Notes: a model not told the origin generated them from the letters alone. DNA of 64,000 nucleotides from Xylanimonas cellulosilytica DSM 15894 (GCF_000024965.1 NC_013530.1:496001-560000); one strand, 5' to 3'. Numbered from the stretch's first letter, positions 33,519 through 42,926 are shown. Numbers and translations are program-made.

Positions 33519-34580
33519 ATGACGAGGCGAACCCTGGCGACCGTTGCCGGAGCCCTGACCGCACTGCTGGCGGTGACCGCGTGCAGCGCGCAGGAACCCC
33601 CGGCCGTCACCGTGACGGCGACGCCGGAGAGCACCGCGACCCGCGGCACCCCGCCCGAGCCGGCCCCGGAGCCCAGCGTGTGGCCGCTCACGGGGGTGCC
33701 GGCCGACGAGGTCGCCCAGCGGCCGGCGCTCGCGGTGAAGATCGAGAACTCCCGCGAAGCACGGCCGCAGACCGGCCTGGAGTACGCGGACATCGTGTGG
33801 GAGGAGGTCGTCGAGGGCGGGATCACGCGCTTCGTGGCGATCTACCACTCGCAGCTCCCGGAGACGGTCTCGCCCGTGCGCTCGGCGCGGCCGATGGACC
33901 CGGCGATCGTGGCCCCGCTCGGCGGCATCCTCGCCTACTCGGGGGCGCAGCCGCAGTTCATCGACGCCATCAACGCCGCCGGCATCCAGTCGGTGATCAT
34001 GGACGCTGGCCACCCCGGCTTCGCGCGTGACCGCTCGCGCCGAGCGCCGCACAACGTCGTCGGCACCCTGCAGACGTTCCTCGACCAGGCCGCCGCCGAC
34101 CGCGCGGTCCCGCCGCCCGCGCAGTTCGTCTACGCGGAGGACCCGGGGCAGGGCACCGCGACGGTCTCGGGCACCGCGGCCGGGCAGGTCGCGGTCACCA
34201 TGTCGCGCGGGCAGCGCTCCGTGTGGGACTGGAACGCCGAGCGCGGCGTCTACGAGCTCAGCAACGGGGCGACGCCGTCGGTGTCGACCAGCGGTGCCCG
34301 CCACTCGGCGAACAACGTGCTGCTCATCGGCGCACAGATGCACAACACGCCGTGGCTCGACCCGGCCGGAACCCCCGTCCCCGAGACGGTGCTCGTCGGG
34401 TCCGGCGAGGGCCTGCTGGCCTCGGGCGGCAAGTCCGTGCCGGTCACGTGGTCGAAGGAGTCGACCGCCGCGCTCCTGGTGATCACGGACGCCGACGGCG
34501 CCGAGGTCCAGCTCGAGCCGGGGACCACGTGGGTGCACGCCGTGCCGGTGAACTCGAGCGGCTCCTGGGCGATCCAGTGA
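33519..34580 (+). CDS. DUF3048 domain-containing lipoprotein (YerB-like)
   Basis: A 353-aa exported lipoprotein with lipobox Cys22 (LLAVTACSAQ), a Pro/Thr-rich linker and then the DUF3048 pair. The conserved VKIENSREARPQTGLEYADI is near residue 72, and the C-terminal half has TWSKESTAALLVI. Homologues in Firmicutes are called YerB; function is not established, though an envelope role is likely. ATG 33519 follows a clear Shine-Dalgarno GAGGAGG. A GC-rich terminator follows. Confidence 0.88.
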   Translation: MTRRTLATVAGALTALLAVTACSAQEPPAVTVTATPESTATRGTPPEPAPEPSVWPLTGVPADEVAQRPALAVKIENSREARPQTGLEYADIVWEEVVEGGITRFVAIYHSQLPETVSPVRSARPMDPAIVAPLGGILAYSGAQPQFIDAINAAGIQSVIMDAGHPGFARDRSRRAPHNVVGTLQTFLDQAAADRAVPPPAQFVYAEDPGQGTATVSGTAAGQVAVTMSRGQRSVWDWNAERGVYELSNGATPSVSTSGARHSANNVLLIGAQMHNTPWLDPAGTPVPETVLVGSGEGLLASGGKSVPVTWSKESTAALLVITDADGAEVQLEPGTTWVHAVPVNSSGSWAIQ

Positions 34581-34594
34581 TCTGACGCCACGAC

Positions 34595-34630
34595 CGACCG
34601 GCCGGCACCCTTGCGGGGCCCGGCCGGTCG
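34595..34630. terminator. Terminator hairpin after the DUF3048 gene
   Basis: GACCGGCCGG (34596-34605) pairs with CCGGCCGGTC (34620-34629) around a 14-nt loop. It sits between the DUF3048 gene and the convergent remnant of abiEii, and may serve both. Confidence 0.8.
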
Positions 34631-35203
34631 TCAGCCCGTTGCCTTGGCGATTCGTCGCACGAGGTCGTTGGCCCAGTCCACGGCTTCCGTGACGCTTGGC
34701 AGGACGTACGAGATCGGCGATGCCGAGGAGCCTGAGCGCCTGCTCGCCGCTGACCTCTCAGACCTCCTCACCGATGTCGGTCTTGAGGCTCCTGCCCCTG
34801 TGCGCGTCATGCGTTTCGATCATCAGATCGCCCAGAAGCTTCACGCCGTCTCGGACTGCATGACGTAGGCGGGCGGAACGCCTGTCGGTCGTGGAGCCGG
34901 CCGCGTGATCAGTCTGCCGGTGAACCCTGCCCAGCCGCGCGCCAGCGACTCTTCGAACTCGCTGCGGAACCCGGCGAGCGTCTGGACCCGTGCTGCATCG
35001 AGGTCCCGGGTGAACCGCGTTGCTCGCCCATAGCGCAGCGCCATCGCGCTGCCGCCCTTGATCGCACCCTCGGGCAGCATCTGACCGACGACGACGAGGG
35101 CCATCGCGATCCGCCTGCGCAGGGCCAGCTCGCCGGAACCTTCGAGATTGCGGATGCGCTGCTCCAGGGTCCGCACGCTGACGGGCGTCGTCGTATAGGT
35201 CAC
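34631..35203 (-). pseudogene. Rearranged AbiEii-type nucleotidyltransferase toxin gene
   Basis: The minus-strand GTG at 35203 opens a 120-aa frame with a typical AbiEii start: the nucleotidyltransferase motif KGGSAMALRYG, then RFTRDLDAAR. It stops prematurely at 34841. The expected C-terminal end, LPSVTEAVDWANDLVRRIAK, is found on the minus strand at 34705-34631. The middle part (EIGDAEEPE ... DHQIAQKLHAVSD) lies between them on the opposite strand. The whole locus is about 570 bp against roughly 850-900 bp for an intact gene, so sequence has been lost as well as inverted. The antitoxin gene upstream is intact and overlaps it by 4 nt. A toxin is unlikely to be made. The less likely alternative is a fragment of a second toxin gene. 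Confidence 0.65.
34704..34860 (+). other. Inverted internal segment of the AbiEii gene
   Basis: The plus strand encodes TYEIGDAEEPE followed by PVRVMRFDHQIAQKLHAVSD, the middle motif of AbiEii toxins, while both flanks encode the toxin on the minus strand. No clear inverted repeats mark the breakpoints; only the 5-mer ACGTA recurs near both edges. The result is a short plus-strand open frame that I do not regard as a gene. Confidence 0.6.
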
Positions 35204-35742
35204 GACTGCAGCTCCTTGCGCACGCGGTGCCATTCGTGGGTCGTCAGCAAGCCTTGCTCCCGAGCGGCCTTGGCGGCGTCGTTGAGCCGTCTCGTCTCGA
35301 TCTGGTCGCGGCACTCGAGGATCGCATCGGCGACGCACTGCGACTCGAGGCCCTCGTAGACGGTCGTGTCCTCGCCGGCCCTCGTGCGCGTGACCTCGAT
35401 GAACGGTGGAAGCGTCGGACGGGCGCGCCGGGGCGTGGCCACCTTGATGCGACGCGCGTTGACGTCGGCGAGGCCGAGGAGCGCGAGGACCGACTCGCCG
35501 TGCAGGTAAGCGCCGTCGCCCACGCGCAGCAGGGCCTCGGCGAACTGGTCGAAGGGGTGCGGCGGGATGTCCGGCACGCGGTACAGCCCGTAGGCGACGT
35601 TCTCCAGGCCGCCGCGAGCCGCAAGCTTGGGAAGCTCGACCGCCGGGACCCCGGCAGCGGCGGCCGCCCGGGTCGTGACGTACCCGAAGTGGTCGAGGGC
35701 GACCTCGCGAACGATGTCGCGGTACCTGACTTCGTCGGCCAT
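35200..35742 (-). CDS. AbiEi-type antitoxin / transcriptional autoregulator
   Basis: A 180-aa type IV antitoxin. The N-terminal winged helix-turn-helix begins YRDIVREVALDHFGYVTTRAAA, followed by the GLYRVPDIPPHPFDQFAEAL core typical of the family. It counters the nucleotidyltransferase toxin and represses its own operon. The start ATG at 35742 directly abuts a perfect palindrome. It is intact even though the toxin is not, so it may now act only as a DNA-binding protein. The locus separates menE from menB and looks less GC-rich than its neighbours, suggesting transfer. Confidence 0.88.
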   Translation of the reverse strand: MADEVRYRDIVREVALDHFGYVTTRAAAAAGVPAVELPKLAARGGLENVAYGLYRVPDIPPHPFDQFAEALLRVGDGAYLHGESVLALLGLADVNARRIKVATPRRARPTLPPFIEVTRTRAGEDTTVYEGLESQCVADAILECRDQIETRRLNDAAKAAREQGLLTTHEWHRVRKELQS

Positions 35743-35777
35743 GTCACAACACTACCGAAAACGGTAGTGTTGTGACA
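35742..35777. promoter_or_regulatory. AbiEi operator palindrome overlapping the promoter
   Basis: Sixteen-base perfect arms (TGTCACAACACTACCG and complement) flank the 4-nt centre AAAA. The minus-strand -10 box TAGTGT lies in the arm and ends six bases before the ATG at 35742, so the palindrome covers the -10 box and the transcription start of a leaderless mRNA. AbiEi antitoxins are known to bind inverted repeats in their promoters. Confidence 0.8.
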
Positions 35778-35822
35778 CCGTTCGCCGACGATTCGCCCCG
35801 TCGCCGTCCCGCGGAAGCCAAT

Positions 35823-36791
<969 letters not shown>

Positions 36792-36829
36792 GGGTGCCAG
36801 CCTACGATCGCGCGCTGCCGCTGCCGCGC

Positions 36830-36847
36830 TTGTGACGACATTCACAA
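36830..36847. promoter_or_regulatory. Candidate Rex operator between menB and a small ORF
   Basis: TTGTGACGACATTCACAA matches the Rex consensus TTGTGAANNNNTTCACAA at 13 of 14 fixed positions. It lies 39 bases upstream of the menB start and 56 bases upstream of the 57-codon ORF, so it could control either or both. Rex itself is encoded at 23549. Confidence 0.7.
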
Positions 36848-36902
36848 AGCCGATCAGCGCCAACTGCCGGTCGCGGGAGCACCGGGGAGTGACGATAGAC
36901 AC

Positions 36903-37076
36903 ATGAGCAACCTGCTGACCCGCGAGGTGCTCGACTCGGCTGTCATCGACCGAGACGTCTCGCAAGACCTGTACACCTACGACGCCGACGTGCGCGGCCG
37001 CGACGCGGACGGAAACACCCCGCGCGTGATCGGCACGCTGGACTTCCACCCCTGGCTCCACGAGTTCACCGACTGA
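36903..37076 (+). CDS. Hypothetical 57-aa acidic protein
   Basis: A 57-aa ORF starting MSNLLTREVLDSAVIDRDVS with no family I recognise. It is acidic, with no signal peptide, membrane segment or Cys. It ends GTLDFHPWLHEFTD. It lies between menB and menC, downstream of the Rex site, so it may be redox-regulated. Codon use looks like the neighbouring coding DNA. Function unknown. Confidence 0.5.
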   Translation: MSNLLTREVLDSAVIDRDVSQDLYTYDADVRGRDADGNTPRVIGTLDFHPWLHEFTD

Positions 37077-37117
37077 TTACTGGCCCCTGCGACCATCGCG
37101 GCGCCTACCCTGGCACC

Positions 37118-38167
37118 GTGTCCCGCGGTCCCGTGTCCTCGCCCGTCGTCTGGTCGACGCCGCTGCGCACCCGCTTCCGCGGCCTCGACTCCCGCGACGG
37201 CCTGCTGCTCCGCGGCGAGGCCGGCTGGGGTGAGCTGAGCCCGTTCTGGGACTACGACGACGTCGAGTCGTCCACCTGGTTGCGCTGCGCGCGCGAGGCC
37301 GCCGAGCTCGGCTGGCCGACGCCTCGGCGCGCCACCGTTCCCGTCAACGTGACCGTCCCCGCCGTCGGCCCGGACCGCGCGCGTGCTCTCGTGCTGGCCT
37401 CCGGAGGCTGCCGCACCGCGAAGGTCAAGGTCGCTCAGCGCTCCACGTCGTCGGGCGCCGTGCACGGACCGCGCGGCGAGCTGGAGCCCTTGGCCGCCGA
37501 GGTCGAGCGGGTCGCGGCGGTGCGGGCCGCTCTCGACGAGCTGTACGGCCCCGGCGTGGGCCGCATCCGCGTGGACGCCAACGGCGGCTGGACCGTGGAC
37601 CAGGCCGTCACCCACCTGCGCGCGCTCGACGACGCCGCCGGCGGGCTCGAGTACGCCGAGCAGCCCTGCGCCACGGTCGAGGAGCTCGCCGCGGTGCGTC
37701 GTCGCCTGGACGTCCCGATCGCGGCCGACGAGTCGATCCGCCGCGCCGCCGACCCCCTGCGCGTGGTCGCCCTCGACGCCGCCGACGTCGTCGTGCTCAA
37801 GGTGCAACCCCTCGGCGGCGTCCGGGCCTGCCTCGAGCTGGCCGAGCGGGTGGGGCTGCCCGTCGTGGTGTCCTCGGCGCTGGAGTCCTCGGTGGGGCTC
37901 GCGGCGGGCGTCGCGCTCGCGGCCGCGCTGCCCGAGCTGCCGTACGCGTGCGGCCTGGCGACGTCGCAGCTCCTGGTGCACGACGTCGTCGCCGACCCGC
38001 TGCTGCCCGTCGACGGGGCGCTTCCCGTGCTCGCCGCGGGCGACCCGCGCCTGGCCCCCGACGCCGCAGCGCTGGCCGAGGCGACGCCGACCGACCAGGT
38101 GCGCGCCGACTGGCTCGCGCGGGCCGCGCGGCTCGGCGACCTCCTGGCCGCGGAGGTGGTCCGATGA
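37118..38167 (+). CDS. menC: o-Succinylbenzoate synthase
   Basis: A 349-aa enolase-superfamily enzyme that dehydrates SHCHC to o-succinylbenzoate. The catalytic Lys is in TAKVKVAQ near residue 107, metal ligands in RVDANGGW (near 150) and AADESIRR (near 207), and the second Lys in VVLKVQPLGG (near 228). The GTG start is supported by TACCCT (37106-37111) followed by six bases. It overlaps menD by 4 nt. Confidence 0.92.
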   Translation: MSRGPVSSPVVWSTPLRTRFRGLDSRDGLLLRGEAGWGELSPFWDYDDVESSTWLRCAREAAELGWPTPRRATVPVNVTVPAVGPDRARALVLASGGCRTAKVKVAQRSTSSGAVHGPRGELEPLAAEVERVAAVRAALDELYGPGVGRIRVDANGGWTVDQAVTHLRALDDAAGGLEYAEQPCATVEELAAVRRRLDVPIAADESIRRAADPLRVVALDAADVVVLKVQPLGGVRACLELAERVGLPVVVSSALESSVGLAAGVALAAALPELPYACGLATSQLLVHDVVADPLLPVDGALPVLAAGDPRLAPDAAALAEATPTDQVRADWLARAARLGDLLAAEVVR

Positions 38168-40200
38168 GCGGCCGCGCAGCCGAGCCCTCGGCGACGTCCG
38201 CCGCGATCGGCGCCGCGCGGGCCCTGGTGGCTGAGCTGCGCATGCAGGGCGTGCGGGACGTCGTCCTCGCGCCGGGGTCGCGCTCCGCGCCGCTCGCCTA
38301 CGCGCTCGCCCAGGCCGCCGACGCCGGAGAGCTCACGCTCCACGTCCGCGTCGACGAGCGCGCGGCCGGTTTCCTCGCGCTCGGTCTGGCGCGCGGCACG
38401 GCGCTGCCCGCCCACCTTTGGGGGGCCGCGCGGCCCGTCGCCGTCGTCACCACCTCGGGCACCGCCGTCGCGAACCTGCACCCCGCCGTCCTGGAGGCGC
38501 ACCACACGGGGGTGCCGCTCCTGCTGCTGACCGCCGACCGGCCGCACGAGCTGCGCGGCACCGGCGCCTCGCAGACCACCGACCACGTCGGCATCTTCGG
38601 CACCGCGGTGCGCTTCGCCGCCGACGTCCCCGCACCCGACGGCCGTGACGGCGAGGTCCGGGACCTGCTCGCGACGGCCGGCCGGGCGCTCGCGGCGGCC
38701 CTCGGGCTGCGCGACCGCAACCCCGGGCCGGTCCACCTCAACCTCGCGTACCGCGAGCCGCTGCACCCGACCGGGCCCGCGCTGCCGGGCGTCGAGCTGT
38801 CAGGTGCTGCGAGCGCCTCGGCACCCCCTGGCACTGACATCACAACGAGCGCGGCGGGCGTGTCAGGGGCGGGGAGGGCTCCGGCGCGCCGTGACCCTGA
38901 CAAGCCTGGTGACCCTGACAAGCCCGGTGACCCTGACAGGCCCGGTGGCTCCGACGGCGCCGCCCAGGAAGTGGGGCCGGGGTCCGACGGGTTCCGGCGG
39001 GCCGTCGTCGTGCCGCCCGCGCCCGGGCCCGGCTCCGACCCCGCGCTGTACGGCGACCCCGCCCGCACGCTCGTCGTCGCGGGCGACGGCGCCGGGCCGG
39101 CCGCCCGGGCGCTCGCTGAGGCGCAGGGGTGGCCGCTGCTCGCCGAACCGTCGTCGGGCGCGTGCGGGGGACCGAACGCCGTGCGCGCCTACCGGTCGCT
39201 GCTCGGCGTCGCCGAGCTGAGCGGGGAGGTCGAGCACGTCGTCGTGCTGGGCCGCCCGACGCTCTCGCGTCCCGTCCAGCGGCTGCTCGCTCGGCCCGAC
39301 GTCGTCGTCACCGTCGTCGCGCCGGGCGGGGCACCCTGGCCCGACGCCGCCCGCAACGCCGAGCGCGTGGTCGATGCGCTGCACGAGCGCTGGTTCACCC
39401 CGGCGCCGGGGGAGCGGACGTTCCTGGACCGCTGGCTCGCCGCGTCGCAGGCAGCCGCCGACGTCGTCGTCGCGGCGACGGCGCCCGGCGCGAGCCCTGA
39501 CGTCGACGATGCAGCGGCTCGCCCCGCCGCGCGGTTCGACGCGGAGCCGTTCGCGGCGCTCGCCGTCGCCCGCGCGGTGGCCGCGGCCACCGGGCCCGAC
39601 GACGTCCTCGTCGTCGGCTCCTCCAGCCCGGTGCGCGACCTCGACCTGGTGCTGGGGCTGGACGGCGAGCCCGGCATCGTGCTCGCCAACCGTGGTCTGG
39701 CCGGGATCGACGGCACCGTGTCCACCGCGTACGGCGTCGCGCTCGCTGCGGCCCGGCAGGGGCGGCGGACCCGCGCCCTGATGGGCGACCTCACCTTCCT
39801 GCACGACGTCGGCGGGCTGCTGCGCGGACCGCTCGAACCGGCAGCCGACCTCCAGCTCGTCGTGGTGAACGACGACGGCGGGTCCATCTTCGCGACCCTC
39901 GAGCACGGGGAGCTCGCCGCCGCCTCGGAAGCGGGCAGCCGCACGTTCGAGCGGATCTTCGGCACCCCGCACGGCGTCGACCTGGGGCCGCTGTGCGCTG
40001 GCTATGGCGTCGCGCACCGGCTGGTCGGCGACGTCGACGGGCTCCGCGAGGCCCTCGCCGCACCGGCATCCGGCACGGAGGTCGTCGAGGTGCGGGTGCC
40101 GCGTCGTGACAGGCTGGTAGAGGCGCGTGCGCTGCACCAGGCGATCGTCGCGGCGGCGCGCGTCGCCCCGGCCGCCGCGCAGGGCGCGCCAGCGAACTGA
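38164..40200 (+). CDS. menD: SEPHCHC synthase (2-succinyl-5-enolpyruvyl-6-hydroxy-3-cyclohexene-1-carboxylate synthase)
   Basis: A 678-aa thiamin-diphosphate enzyme that adds succinic semialdehyde carbanion to isochorismate. The N-terminal Pyr domain has the VVLAPGSRSAPLA motif near residue 35 and HVRVDERAAGF near 61. The C-terminal domain carries the cofactor motif VVNDDGGSIF near 570. The protein is about 100 residues longer than usual. Part of this is residues about 212-261, encoded by in-frame repeat DNA with three DPDKPG-like units, placed in the linker before the middle domain. ATG overlaps the menC stop (ATGA). Confidence 0.92.
   Translation: MSGRAAEPSATSAAIGAARALVAELRMQGVRDVVLAPGSRSAPLAYALAQAADAGELTLHVRVDERAAGFLALGLARGTALPAHLWGAARPVAVVTTSGTAVANLHPAVLEAHHTGVPLLLLTADRPHELRGTGASQTTDHVGIFGTAVRFAADVPAPDGRDGEVRDLLATAGRALAAALGLRDRNPGPVHLNLAYREPLHPTGPALPGVELSGAASASAPPGTDITTSAAGVSGAGRAPARRDPDKPGDPDKPGDPDRPGGSDGAAQEVGPGSDGFRRAVVVPPAPGPGSDPALYGDPARTLVVAGDGAGPAARALAEAQGWPLLAEPSSGACGGPNAVRAYRSLLGVAELSGEVEHVVVLGRPTLSRPVQRLLARPDVVVTVVAPGGAPWPDAARNAERVVDALHERWFTPAPGERTFLDRWLAASQAAADVVVAATAPGASPDVDDAAARPAARFDAEPFAALAVARAVAAATGPDDVLVVGSSSPVRDLDLVLGLDGEPGIVLANRGLAGIDGTVSTAYGVALAAARQGRRTRALMGDLTFLHDVGGLLRGPLEPAADLQLVVVNDDGGSIFATLEHGELAAASEAGSRTFERIFGTPHGVDLGPLCAGYGVAHRLVGDVDGLREALAAPASGTEVVEVRVPRRDRLVEARALHQAIVAAARVAPAAAQGAPAN
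38798..38945 (+). repeat. In-frame TGTCAG/CTGACA repeat inside menD
   Basis: TGTCAG occurs at 38798 and 38861, a 63-base period (21 codons), and CTGACA at 38834, 38897, 38915 and 38933. The last three lie in an 18-bp tandem unit (CTGACAAGCCCGGTGACC). The intergenic copies of this family have a 62-base period; here one extra base keeps the frame. It is translated as Ser/Thr/Ala/Asp/Pro-rich linker. Confidence 0.8.
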
Positions 40201-40291
40201 GTGATCCGCAGGAAACTCACAGGAACGACCCAGAGCCGCGTCAGTCTGGTGGTGTTATCTCGGGTCAGGAGATCGAGGAGGCCACACCGCC

Positions 40292-42046
40292 ATGAGCACC
40301 GAGAACCACGACCAGCCCGTCGCACCCGAGGGATCGGCGGCCGCCGCGCCCGAGCCCGAACGCGCCGCCGCGCAGCAGCCGCAGCAGTCCCAGCCGCCGC
40401 AGCAGGGCGCAGCGCAGCCCGCCACTGCGCAGCCTGCCCCCCCGCAGCCTGCGCAGCCTGCCGCAACCCTGCCTCAGCCCGTCCAGTCGGTGAGCGCCCC
40501 GACGGCGCACCCGCAGGCGCACGAGACGCAGGAGCTGCACCCGCAGCAGCACGCGACCGCGCCCTACCCGCAGCAGTACGGCGCGCCGCAACCCCCCCAG
40601 CAGCCGCAGCAGCCGCAGCCGCGGTACGGCCAGTACGCGCCCCACCCGGGCCACGGACCGTACGGGCACCCGGGGCAGCCGCCGGCCGCCGTGCCGCCGC
40701 ACGCGCCGTACCCGCAGCAGGGCCCCGCCCAGCCCGGTTCCGGCTTCGCGAACCCCTACGCCGCGTCGTCGTCGGGCGCCCCGGGCGAGCCCGGCGAACC
40801 CCGCACGACGGAGCGCGCGCCGCGCGGCTGGGCCCCGCTGATCACCACCGCCGTCATCACGGCGCTCCTGGCGAGCGGCGGCACGGCCCTGGCCGTGACC
40901 GCCCTGCAGGACGACGCACGCCCGACGTCGATCGCCGGCATCGGCGACCCGGGACAGGTCGACACCGCACCCGTCACGGAGTCGACCGTGACGAACCCCG
41001 ACTGGCAGGCCGTCACGGCGGCCGTCTCGCAGTCGGTCGTCGCGATCGAGATGAGCAGCCAGCAGGGCTCGGGCCTCGGCTCCGGGCTTATCCTCGACAC
41101 CGACGGTCACATCCTGACCAACAACCACGTGGTCGCCGGTGCCACCGACGACGTCGTCCAGGTCACGCTGACCGACGGCCGCCTGTTCAAGGCCGACATC
41201 GTGGGCACCGACCCGACGACGGACCTCGCCGTCGTCAAGCTCCAGGATCCGCCGAGCGGGCTGCGCCCGGTGGCCCTGGGCAACTCCGACGCGCTGACCG
41301 TCGGCGAGCCGGTGCTCGCCGTCGGGAACCCGCTCGGCCTGGCCAACACGGCGACCACCGGCATCATCTCCGCGCTGGACCGCCCGGTGACGGCGTCGGG
41401 CGACAGCTCGCAGGAGCCGGTCACCACGAACGCGATCCAGATCGACGCGGCTATCAACCCCGGCAACTCCGGCGGGCCGCTGTTCAACGCGCAGGGGCAG
41501 GTCATCGGCATCACGTCGTCGATCGCCACTCTGTCGGGCGGCGGCAGCCTCACCGGCCAGTCGGGGTCGATCGGACTCGGCTTCGCGATCCCCGTCAACC
41601 TGGCCAAGAACATCAGCGGCCAGCTCATCGAGGACGGCGCCGCGCAGCACGCGTTCCTCGGCGTCTCCATGACCGACGGCACCGCGACCGCCGATGGGAT
41701 CACGCGCCGTGGCGCGCAGGTGCGCCAGGTGACCGCGGGGTCGCCGGCCGCCGGTGCGGGGATCCAGCCCGGCGACGTGATCGTCGCGATCGGCGACCAG
41801 CCGGTCAGCGGGGCGTCGTCGCTCACCGGGTTCGTCCGCGAGCAGCAGGCGGGTCAGGAGGTCAGCCTCACGGTGGTGCGCGACGGCCGTGCGCTGCAGC
41901 TCGACGTGACGCTGGTGGTGCGGGACGAGCCGACCCAGGAGCCGCAGCCCGAGCAGCAGCTTCCCCAGACGCCGGAGGGCGACCAGTCGGAGCAGGGCTC
42001 CTCGGGCGGGCAGGGCAGCCTGTGGGACCGGCTCTTCGGCAACTGA
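40292..42046 (+). CDS. HtrA/DegP-like membrane-anchored serine protease with PDZ domain
   Basis: A 584-aa trypsin-like protease for quality control outside the membrane. Residues 1-170 are a Pro/Gln/Ala-rich cytoplasmic tail with QQPQQ-type runs, and one helix follows (about 186-208). The protease domain carries the triad His in ILTNNHVVAG (about 275), Asp in TTDLAVVKL (about 312) and Ser in NPGNSGGPL (about 393). A C-terminal PDZ domain spans about 445-545. A Shine-Dalgarno GAGGAGG precedes ATG 40292. A hairpin terminator follows. Homologues belong to the PepD/HtrA group of actinobacteria. Confidence 0.92.
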   Translation: MSTENHDQPVAPEGSAAAAPEPERAAAQQPQQSQPPQQGAAQPATAQPAPPQPAQPAATLPQPVQSVSAPTAHPQAHETQELHPQQHATAPYPQQYGAPQPPQQPQQPQPRYGQYAPHPGHGPYGHPGQPPAAVPPHAPYPQQGPAQPGSGFANPYAASSSGAPGEPGEPRTTERAPRGWAPLITTAVITALLASGGTALAVTALQDDARPTSIAGIGDPGQVDTAPVTESTVTNPDWQAVTAAVSQSVVAIEMSSQQGSGLGSGLILDTDGHILTNNHVVAGATDDVVQVTLTDGRLFKADIVGTDPTTDLAVVKLQDPPSGLRPVALGNSDALTVGEPVLAVGNPLGLANTATTGIISALDRPVTASGDSSQEPVTTNAIQIDAAINPGNSGGPLFNAQGQVIGITSSIATLSGGGSLTGQSGSIGLGFAIPVNLAKNISGQLIEDGAAQHAFLGVSMTDGTATADGITRRGAQVRQVTAGSPAAGAGIQPGDVIVAIGDQPVSGASSLTGFVREQQAGQEVSLTVVRDGRALQLDVTLVVRDEPTQEPQPEQQLPQTPEGDQSEQGSSGGQGSLWDRLFGN

Positions 42047-42060
42047 CCGGGTGATCGGTG

Positions 42061-42094
42061 AAGGGGTTCGGCGTCAGACGACGCCGGGCCCCTT
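42061..42094. terminator. Terminator between htrA-like and tetR genes
   Basis: AAGGGGTTCGGCGTC pairs with GACGCCGGGCCCCTT through 15 positions, with two G-T wobble pairs, around the loop AGAC. It starts 15 bases after the protease stop and overlaps the last codons of the convergent tetR gene. Confidence 0.8.
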
Positions 42095-42784
42095 CGGCGT
42101 GCTGTCCGATGTCGCTGCGCCGGTCGATGTCGCTGCGCCGGTCGATGTCGCAGCGCCGTCCGACGTCGTCGCGCCGGTCGCGGCGGCGACCGTCGCGAAC
42201 GCGCTGCGCTCCAGGAACGCGACGAGGTCCTCGGTGGCGATCGCGTCGTCGGACGCGGCGTCCACGAGGGCCTGCTCGGCGAGCGAGATCCAGGCGCGCA
42301 CCGCGACGTCGACCAGCGGCGTCGGCTCCACCCCGAGCTCGACGACGACGGCGGTGGCGTGCCGCGTGAGCACGTCACGGGCGCGCTGGACGGTCTCGCG
42401 CACGCGCGGGTCGCCCGACGACGCGCCGCGCACCACCGAGTAGAACGTCGCGTCATGCTCCTGGACGAACGTCACGAAGCGGGCCAGGACGTCGCGCAGG
42501 CGCTCGCGGGCGGGCAGCGCGGGGTCGGGCTCGGTGGCGTGCAGCATCGCGTCGCGGGCGGTGCGCACGATCTCCAGGTGCAGGCCCTGGCGGGTGCCGA
42601 AGTAGTGGAACACGAGCCCGGGGGAGACCCCGGCGGCGCCCGCCAGGTCCTCGACCGTGATCGCCTCGAGCGGCCGGTCGGTGAGCCAGCCGACGCCGAG
42701 GGCCAGGAGCTGCTGGCGTCGCTCGGCCGGGCTCAGCCGGGTGCGGCCGCTCCGGCCCGCCGGGCGCTGCAGTGCTGGCGACAT
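42074..42784 (-). CDS. TetR family transcriptional regulator
   Basis: A 236-aa repressor. The helix-turn-helix covers residues about 20-65 (ITVEDLAGAAGVSPGLVFHYF). The C-terminal ligand domain ends in a low-complexity tail with tandem ATSTGA units, from an 18-bp repeat near 42112-42165. ATG 42784 is supported by minus-strand TATGCT six bases upstream. It diverges from the DUF6230/DUF6114 genes, and an operator-like palindrome lies between, so these are its likely targets. Confidence 0.88.
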   Translation of the reverse strand: MSPALQRPAGRSGRTRLSPAERRQQLLALGVGWLTDRPLEAITVEDLAGAAGVSPGLVFHYFGTRQGLHLEIVRTARDAMLHATEPDPALPARERLRDVLARFVTFVQEHDATFYSVVRGASSGDPRVRETVQRARDVLTRHATAVVVELGVEPTPLVDVAVRAWISLAEQALVDAASDDAIATEDLVAFLERSAFATVAAATGATTSDGAATSTGAATSTGAATSDSTPKGPGVV

Positions 42785-42820
42785 GCGCCGAGCATAGGCC
42801 CGCCGCGACCTGACACGGTC

Positions 42821-42841
42821 TTGTTGACCTTCCCTCAACAA
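42821..42841. promoter_or_regulatory. Candidate TetR operator
   Basis: TTGTTGA, a 7-nt spacer and TCAACAA form a perfect 21-bp interrupted palindrome. It ends five bases before the -35 box of the DUF6230 promoter and 37 bases upstream of the tetR start, so binding could repress both. Confidence 0.6.
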
Positions 42842-42845
42842 CCTA

Positions 42846-42875
42846 TTGACGGGGCGTCAGTAACGGGTCTACGTT
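42846..42875 (+). promoter_or_regulatory. Promoter for the DUF6230-DUF6114 genes
   Basis: TTGACG (42846-42851) and TACGTT (42870-42875) are separated by 18 bases, a good sigma-70-type promoter. The transcript would have a leader of about 45 nt with a GAGGAA ribosome site before ATG 42927. Confidence 0.65.
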
Positions 42876-42926
42876 CGGCCACTGTCCGGCGACATCGGCG
42901 TCGCCCGTGAGGAACGTGAGGAACAC

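Noticed and set aside
34611-34868. An 85-codon plus-strand ORF as a real small gene
   Set aside because: Its homologous part is the displaced middle of the AbiEii toxin, and its first 30 codons cover a terminator and antisense of the toxin C-terminus. No ribosome site is visible.
35742-35777. TTGTGA and TCACAA words in the abiE palindrome as a Rex site
   Set aside because: Their orientation and spacing do not fit the 18-bp Rex consensus, and the full 36-bp palindrome over the abiEi promoter fits an AbiEi operator better.
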